From positions 1 through 64,000 of the forward strand of contig NZ_VCKY01000004.1 of assembly GCF_005889735.1 (NCBI RefSeq): a stretch of DNA of 64,000 nt. Reading direction: 5' to 3'. The position numbers and the translations under genes were made by a program. The notes beneath the pieces were generated by a model. It saw only the letters and a list, made by a program, of their open reading frames with translations. It made no database searches and was not told the origin of the DNA. The stretch is from Nonomuraea turkmeniaca (GTDB lineage Bacteria > Actinomycetota > Actinomycetes > Streptosporangiales > Streptosporangiaceae). Each line of letters begins with the position of its first letter. The stretch's first letter is position 1. Positions 58,652 to 64,000 of the stretch are shown in pieces.

Positions 58652-59518
58652 ATGAGCAACGCCATGAGAACACGTGCCATCGGGAGCCGCAACGTCGGCG
58701 TCATCGGGCTCGGGGCCATGCCCATGTCGGTCGCCGGGCACATGCCGGACGAGGGCCAGTCGATCCGTACCATTCTCGCGGCCCTGGACGCCGGCGTGAC
58801 GTTGATAGACACCGCTGATGCCTACACCCCGTCGCACACCGACGTCGGCCACAACGAGCGCCTGGTCGCCCGGGCTCTCTCCCTGTGGGCCGGCGACGCC
58901 GACAGCGTGCTGGTCGCGACCAAGGGCGGGCACACCCGCGTGCCGGACGGCTGGGACGTCGACGGCCGCCCGTCGTACCTCAAGGAGGCCTGCGACCGGT
59001 CGCTGAAGGTGCTCGGCGTGGAGAGCATCGGCCTCTACCAGCACCATCGGCCCGACCCGCGGGTCCCGTACGAGGAGACGATGGGCGCGCTGAAGGACCT
59101 GCACGACGCCGGCAAGATCCAGATGGCGGGCATCTCGAACGCCAACCCGGAGCAGATCAGGCTCGCCCACGACATCCTGGGCGACCGCCTGGTGAGCGTC
59201 CAGAACGAGTACTCGCCGCGGTTCCGCTCCAGCGAGCCCGAGATCGACGTCTGCGCCGAGCTCGGCCTGGCCTTCCTGCCCTGGTCGCCGCTGGGCGGCA
59301 TGAGCCGTACCGGGGAGCTGGGCCGGCACAACTCCGCATTCGACGAGATCGCCGAGGAACGCGGCGTGTCCCCGCAGCAGGTCTGCCTCGCCTGGGAGCT
59401 GGCCCGCAGCCCGGTGGTCATCCCGATCCCCGGTGCCAGCCGCCCGGAGACCATCCTCGACTCCGTCGGCGCCGCCACGCTGGAGCTCAGCAAGGAGGAG
59501 CTCGCCCGCCTCGGCTGA
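58652..59518 (+). CDS. Aldo/keto reductase
   Basis: 288 residues from ATG 58652 (a longer frame to 58625 would cover the promoter). AKR fold: VGVIGLGAMPMSVAG, TLIDTADAYTPS (catalytic Asp and Tyr), VLVATKGGHTR (Lys), YQHHRPDP (His), and the C-terminal NADPH site VVIPIPGASRPETI. It reduces small aldehydes or ketones. The MerR-type promoter suggests induction by an electrophile, oxidant or drug. Confidence 0.92.
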   Translation: MSNAMRTRAIGSRNVGVIGLGAMPMSVAGHMPDEGQSIRTILAALDAGVTLIDTADAYTPSHTDVGHNERLVARALSLWAGDADSVLVATKGGHTRVPDGWDVDGRPSYLKEACDRSLKVLGVESIGLYQHHRPDPRVPYEETMGALKDLHDAGKIQMAGISNANPEQIRLAHDILGDRLVSVQNEYSPRFRSSEPEIDVCAELGLAFLPWSPLGGMSRTGELGRHNSAFDEIAEERGVSPQQVCLAWELARSPVVIPIPGASRPETILDSVGAATLELSKEELARLG

Positions 59519-59573
59519 CCCCATCAAAAACCCATATTCACGCGTTGCCGTGGTCTGCCACCCGCCGCCTTGG

Positions 59574-60881
59574 TCACGTCCGCCGCCGGGCGAGCCGCAC
59601 GACGGCGGCACCGGCGAAGTAGGCGAGCAAGGCCATGCCGGGCAGGTCGCGCTGCCCCGGACCCGGCACCGCGATTCCGAGGATGCCGGCCACGACGCCG
59701 CACATCCCCAGGACGGTGAGGACACCCGCCGGCGCGCCTGCCGCGGTTCCAGGCGCGCGGTGGGTGCCGGCGTGCCGTTCCACGGGTCCGAACGCCACGA
59801 CCAGCACCCCGAGAATCACGGTGAGCACGACCAGCCAGGGCAGCCGCATCAGCAGCCACCCGGCCGACCCGGGCGGGTCGGCGAGCCATCCGGTGCGGTA
59901 CAACGCGAGCGCGCCGAGCACGGCGGCCGTCATGTGCCACAGGAACAACGTCATGATCACAGAGTTGACCGCCACCACGACGGTCCACGGACGTGGCCGC
60001 CGCAACCACCGGGTGGCCGGGCCATGGAAGGCCAGCGCCAGCCCGGTCTGCGCCGCGGCCAATGCCAGCAGCGCCAACGTCGGCGGCGAGGTGTTCTGGA
60101 TCTGCTCGCCCGTCAGCCCCACCATGCTGATCGGGTAGGGCCCCGCGACGGTCAGCACCACCAGCGTGATCAGCCCGATGCCCGCCATCGGCAGGCCGAC
60201 GCCCGGCCTGGCCCGCAGCCGCCCGTCCTGCCAGGCGAAGCCGAGCTGATGGACGGCCAGCCAGGCGAACAGGAAGTTGGCCACCGCCGCGAGGGGCACG
60301 CCCAGTGCCAGCCGGGCCGCGTCGCCGGCGCCGACCAGCACGACCAGCACCGCCGGCACGGCCAGGCCGTACCGGCAGTGCAGGGCGTGTGTCAGCGGGG
60401 TGAGGACCACCACGGCCAGGTAGGCCACCAGGAACCACAGCGGGATCCCGGCCGCCCACACCGCGGTGCCCACCAGGCCGGGATCGGCGCCCACCGCACG
60501 GGCGACCAGAGCCGTCCCCGTCAGCACGGCCAGCAGCATCGTGGTGGGCCGGATGAGCCGGTCGGTACGGCGCAGCACCCACCCGGCCGCATCGCCGCCG
60601 CGGTCTCTGCAGGCGGTCAGCGAGGCCGCGTTGGCGTACCCGCCGACCAGGAAGAAGACGGGCATGACCTGGAACAGCCAGGTCAGGGGCCGCGTCCACG
60701 GCACGACCTCCAGCACGTTGCCGGCGCGCACGGACCCGTCCGGGGTCACGAGCACGAACACCGCCAGCCAGTGGCCGATGACCACGGCCGTGATGGCGAT
60801 CGCGCGGAGCAGATCGACCTGGCGATCCCGGCCCGGCGGCGTGCGATCCGCCAGCCGCCGCATCTCCTGAACGACCCCCAT
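59574..60881 (-). CDS. Acyltransferase 3 family membrane protein
   Basis: 435 residues, about ten helices. N-terminal DRQVDLLRAIAITAVVIGHW has the His of the family active site, MPVFFLVGGYANAAS the second motif, and LLRP-type loop RRTDRLIRPTTML. These membrane proteins O-acylate sugars or lipids at the cell surface. There is no attached SGNH domain. The acceptor is unknown; neighbours give no hint. Confidence 0.88.
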   Translation of the reverse strand: MGVVQEMRRLADRTPPGRDRQVDLLRAIAITAVVIGHWLAVFVLVTPDGSVRAGNVLEVVPWTRPLTWLFQVMPVFFLVGGYANAASLTACRDRGGDAAGWVLRRTDRLIRPTTMLLAVLTGTALVARAVGADPGLVGTAVWAAGIPLWFLVAYLAVVVLTPLTHALHCRYGLAVPAVLVVLVGAGDAARLALGVPLAAVANFLFAWLAVHQLGFAWQDGRLRARPGVGLPMAGIGLITLVVLTVAGPYPISMVGLTGEQIQNTSPPTLALLALAAAQTGLALAFHGPATRWLRRPRPWTVVVAVNSVIMTLFLWHMTAAVLGALALYRTGWLADPPGSAGWLLMRLPWLVVLTVILGVLVVAFGPVERHAGTHRAPGTAAGAPAGVLTVLGMCGVVAGILGIAVPGPGQRDLPGMALLAYFAGAAVVRLARRRT

Positions 60882-60922
60882 CGCCGCCTGGCCCCCTCAC
60901 CGGCTGTCGACGTGCGTGCTGC

Positions 60923-61777
60923 TCAGCCCTGGATCCCGGCCATGGACTCCAGCCGCCGGATCCGATCGGCGATCGGCGGGTGCGTGGAGAACAGCCGCCC
61001 GAGACCGCCGCCGCGGAACGGGTTGGCGATCATGAGGTGGGACGTCGACTCGAGCCTGGGGGTCTGGGGAAGCGGCACCTGCCGCGTACCGGCATCGATC
61101 TTCCGCAGCGCGCTCGCCAGCCCCAGCGGGTCCTGCGTCAGCCGCGCGCCCGATTCGTCCGCCTGGTACTCCCGCGCCCGCGAGATGGCCATCTGGATCA
61201 TCGCCGCGGCCATCGGCCCGAGAATCATCAGCAGCAACGCCCCGAGAACCCCCGGCCCCCCGTTGTTGCGGCCGCCGCCGCCGAAGAACCCCATCATGTA
61301 GGCGAGGTAGGTGATCATCGTGGCCAGTGCACCCGCCACGGAGGAGATCAGGATGTCGCGGTTGTACACGTGGGACAGCTCATGTCCGATGACCGCGCGA
61401 AGCTCGCGTTCGTTCAGCATCTGGGTGATCCCGTAGGTCACGCAGACCGCCGCGTTCTGCGGGTTGCGTCCGGTGGCGAACGCGTTGGGCTGCAGCATCG
61501 CCGACATGTACAGCCGCGGCATGGGCTCGCCCGCCCGGTCCGACAACTCGCGGACCATCCTGTGCAGTTCGGGCCAGTCGGCCGGGCCGACCGGCTGCGC
61601 GCGCATCGCCGACAGCGCGATCTTGTCGGAGAAGAAGTAAGCGACGCCGTTGCTCACGAGAGCGATCAGGACCGCGATCTGAACCCCTCGCCCGCCGCCG
61701 AACCACCAACCCACCAGAACGATCAAGGCGGACAGAGCACCCAGCAGGACCGCGGTACGCAGGCCGTTGTGATGCAT
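60923..61777 (-). CDS. htpX: Membrane zinc metalloprotease HtpX
   Basis: 284 residues. Two N-terminal helices, then the zinc motif [15 protein letters not shown], two more hydrophobic stretches ([20 protein letters not shown]) and the second zinc ligand in [17 protein letters not shown]; the C-terminal [15 protein letters not shown] is the usual HtpX ending. It degrades damaged membrane proteins. Single gene; the start is preceded by a good AAAGGAGG. Confidence 0.95.
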   Translation of the reverse strand: MHHNGLRTAVLLGALSALIVLVGWWFGGGRGVQIAVLIALVSNGVAYFFSDKIALSAMRAQPVGPADWPELHRMVRELSDRAGEPMPRLYMSAMLQPNAFATGRNPQNAAVCVTYGITQMLNERELRAVIGHELSHVYNRDILISSVAGALATMITYLAYMMGFFGGGGRNNGGPGVLGALLLMILGPMAAAMIQMAISRAREYQADESGARLTQDPLGLASALRKIDAGTRQVPLPQTPRLESTSHLMIANPFRGGGLGRLFSTHPPIADRIRRLESMAGIQG

Positions 61778-61875
61778 GACAGCCTCCTTTCCCCCAGGTC
61801 CACCCCCTACCCCCTTCGGACCTGCGGATGCCGGACATGGGCCCGAGACCGCGCCGGCGGCTCGGGCCCTGCCGT

Positions 61876-64000
61876 CTATCGGCCGATCCGGTATTCCCCG
61901 CCGGGCCGGACCCGGAAGGTGATGGTGTCGCCGTCGGTGGTGTGGGCGACCGGCCGCCCACGGTCCGTCGTGACCCGAACCCCGCCGCCGCGGAAGGCGT
62001 CATGACGCAGCTTGACGGTTGTCGCCTCGCCGGCCGTCAGCCGCGCCTCGGACAACCGCCCCGACGCCCACGTCAGCCCAACGGTGTGGCCGCCGCGGGC
62101 GCGCAGCCCGGACACGCGGCCGTCCGCCCACGCGGCGGGCAGCGCCGGCAGCAGGTCGACCACTCCGAGGTGGCTCTGCAGCAGCATCTCCGTCATGCCG
62201 GACGTGGCGCCGAAGTTGCCGTCGATCTGGAACGGCGGGTGCGTGTCCCACAGGTTGGCCAGCGTGCTGGTCTGCAACTGGTCGCCCAGCAGCTTGTGCG
62301 CCCGGTCGCCGTCGAGCAGCCGAGCCCAGAAGTTGATCTTCCAGGCCTTGCTCCACCCGGTGCCCTCGTCGGTGCGGGCGTTGAGCGAGACCTTGGCCGC
62401 CGCCGCGAGCTCCGGCGTCGTACGCGGCGAGACCTGCCGCCCCGGATGCACCGAGAACAGGTGGGAGACGTGCCGGTGCCTCTCCGCCGGGTCGTCGATG
62501 TCCTCCTTCCACTCCTGCAACTGCCCCCATTTGCCGATCCGCAGGCCCGGGTCGAGCTTGGCCAGCACGTCGCCGGCGGCGGCCGCCTCCTTGCGATCGC
62601 CCACGAGCTCCGCGGCCTCGCGCAGGTCGGTGAACAGGTGCCAGAGGATCTGCTGCGACATCGCGGCGCCCGCCGTGGACGGGCCGATCTCGGGCGATCG
62701 GCTGGGGATGGCGACCAGCTTGCCGTCCCTGGGGTCGGTCTGCAGGAAGTCGCGCCAGAACTCCGCGGTCTCCTTCATGACCGGGTACGCGGTCCGCTTC
62801 AGGTACTGCTTGTCCTGCGTGAACCGGTAGTGGTCATAGAGCTGCAGGACCAGCCAGGCGCCCGACTCGGGGAAGAAGTAGGCGGGATGGTCCCAGGCGC
62901 CGGTGTGGCCGAAGATGTTCGAGGCGTGGTGGGCGACCCAGCCGTCGGCCCCGAACATCTGCCGGGCGGTGACCCGGCCGGGTTCGCGTAACCCGTCCAC
63001 GTAGGTGTGCAGGGGTTCGGCCAGCTCGGCGAGGTTGGTCATCTCGGCCGGCCAGTAGTTCATCTGCAGGTTGATGTTGAGGTGGTAGTCCGCCTGCCAC
63101 GGCGGGGCCTCGAGGACGTTCCACACGCCTTGGAGGTTGGCCGGCAGCGATCCGGGGCGGGACGAGGCGATGAGCAGGTAGCGGCCGTACTGGTAAAAGA
63201 GCTGCTCCAGCGCCCGGTCAGCGGCCGGGGCCGTGCCGTACTGGGCGAGCAGGTCGTCGGTCGGCACGGCGGGCAGGCTGCCGCCCAGGTCCAGCCGCAC
63301 CCGGTCGAACAGGGCGGCGTGGTCGGCCCGGTGGGCGGCCAGCAGCCTGGTGTAGCCGCGGGCAGCGGCGGCGTCGACCCGCGCCGTGAGCTTGGCGTGC
63401 GGGTCCTCGCCCTTGTAGGTCGGGTAGTCGGGGGCGTAGTCGGTGCCCGTGCCGAGGATGAGGACGGCTGAGTCCGCGCCGGCCACGGTGACGGTCCCGT
63501 CGGGGTTGTCGGTCCTGGTCCCGCCCTGGTTGAGTACCTGGAGCTGCGCCTCGTACGCCATCGTGTTGCTGGTCAGCGCCCCCTTGACGGTGACCCGGCC
63601 GCCGGCGGCCGTGGAGGTCGCCGAACGGTTGGCGGGCACGGCGATCCTGGCGGTGAACGTCACCCCGCCGGGCCGGTCGGCGGCCACCCGGGCCACGACC
63701 ACGCCGGACGGCGCGGAGGCGAAGTACTCGCGGGTGTGGCGCACGCCGCCGGCCGTGAACGACACGCCCGCCACGCCGCGCGAGATGTCCAGCTCCCTGC
63801 GGTAGTCCGCCACCTGCGCCGGCAGCTCGGGGAAGGCGAGACGCACGTCGCCGAAGCTCTGGTACGCGCCGAACCTGCGGTGGCGCGGCGAGTCCGACTT
63901 GTGCCCGAGGGCGGCCAGCACATCGTTGGGCGAGATGCCGCCTTCCTTCCAGATCCGCTCCCTGATGGCCTCCAGCGCGCCGGGCCGCGGCGCGTCCCAG
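61876..64000 (-). CDS. GH95 alpha-L-fucosidase, 5' end cut by the window
   Basis: At least 708 residues; the frame is open to the right edge, so the N-terminus is missing. True GH95: N-terminal beta domain ([20 protein letters not shown]), toroid with [19 protein letters not shown] (the two Asn), [20 protein letters not shown] (catalytic acid Glu) and [17 protein letters not shown] (Asp). These enzymes release alpha-1,2-linked L-fucose or related alpha-L-galactose. Unlike the two GH95-like proteins at 48-53 kb, all catalytic residues are present. Export cannot be judged without the start. Confidence 0.92.
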   Translation of the reverse strand, partial: WDAPRPGALEAIRERIWKEGGISPNDVLAALGHKSDSPRHRRFGAYQSFGDVRLAFPELPAQVADYRRELDISRGVAGVSFTAGGVRHTREYFASAPSGVVVARVAADRPGGVTFTARIAVPANRSATSTAAGGRVTVKGALTSNTMAYEAQLQVLNQGGTRTDNPDGTVTVAGADSAVLILGTGTDYAPDYPTYKGEDPHAKLTARVDAAAARGYTRLLAAHRADHAALFDRVRLDLGGSLPAVPTDDLLAQYGTAPAADRALEQLFYQYGRYLLIASSRPGSLPANLQGVWNVLEAPPWQADYHLNINLQMNYWPAEMTNLAELAEPLHTYVDGLREPGRVTARQMFGADGWVAHHASNIFGHTGAWDHPAYFFPESGAWLVLQLYDHYRFTQDKQYLKRTAYPVMKETAEFWRDFLQTDPRDGKLVAIPSRSPEIGPSTAGAAMSQQILWHLFTDLREAAELVGDRKEAAAAGDVLAKLDPGLRIGKWGQLQEWKEDIDDPAERHRHVSHLFSVHPGRQVSPRTTPELAAAAKVSLNARTDEGTGWSKAWKINFWARLLDGDRAHKLLGDQLQTSTLANLWDTHPPFQIDGNFGATSGMTEMLLQSHLGVVDLLPALPAAWADGRVSGLRARGGHTVGLTWASGRLSEARLTAGEATTVKLRHDAFRGGGVRVTTDRGRPVAHTTDGDTITFRVRPGGEYRIGR

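Overview
The window is GC-rich (around 70% by eye) actinomycete DNA: GC-biased third codon positions, GTG/TTG starts, Tat-exported enzymes, PaaX, LacI and LuxR-ATPase regulators, and many 4-bp overlapping stop/start junctions. A filamentous soil actinomycete of the Streptosporangiaceae/Nonomuraea type is a reasonable guess, but no rRNA or marker gene is present to prove it. I count 52 probable protein genes (two cut by the window edges), two doubtful reading frames (54.6 and 57.0 kb) and one clear gene remnant (cellulase GH6). I found no tRNA, rRNA, CRISPR array, insertion sequence or prophage.

1-8.3 kb: an MFS transporter (cut) divergent from a TetR regulator with tandem 21-bp operators; a DUF2255-like protein; a large LuxR-type ATPase regulator; then a rightward cassette of drug-type MFS exporter, carotenoid/stilbene oxygenase and SRPBCC protein, closed by strong hairpins. 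8.3-12.2 kb: a leftward group made of a LanC-like protein, a small membrane protein, a membrane-anchored multicopper oxidase and a second small membrane protein. 12.3-20 kb: a sarcosine-oxidase-type flavoprotein and an acyl-CoA-dehydrogenase-like protein (divergent), a LysR/YeiH pair, a truncated SDR fused to an alpha/beta hydrolase, a CstR/CsoR-type repressor with a perfect operator, a cellulase remnant and a metallophosphoesterase. This stretch looks rearranged.

20-23 kb: an arabinofuranosidase (GH51) and its LacI regulator, with TTTATCGATAAA operators. 22.9-39 kb: an aerobic benzoyl-CoA (box) pathway: benzoate-CoA ligase, BoxB, BoxC, a BoxD-type aldehyde dehydrogenase, 3-hydroxyacyl-CoA dehydrogenase and enoyl-CoA hydratase, with a PaaX-type regulator and a Liv-type ABC importer probably bringing in the aromatic acid. 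No BoxA reductase is present; a 7Fe ferredoxin and a separate flavoprotein reductase sit in the operon and may replace it.

39-53 kb: a carbohydrate-use locus. A LacI regulator, a sugar ABC importer, an unrecognised 402-aa protein and a 1019-aa secreted enzyme share the palindrome CGTGAATCGATTCACG. Next to them lie two Tat-exported GH95-like proteins whose catalytic positions differ from those of the genuine GH95 fucosidase at the right edge. 53-64 kb: a small coiled-coil protein, a bacterial-type PARG, an exported L-amino-acid oxidase paired with an exported RidA protein, an NlpC/P60 hydrolase, an aldo/keto reductase behind a MerR-type promoter, an acyltransferase, HtpX and the GH95 fucosidase (cut).
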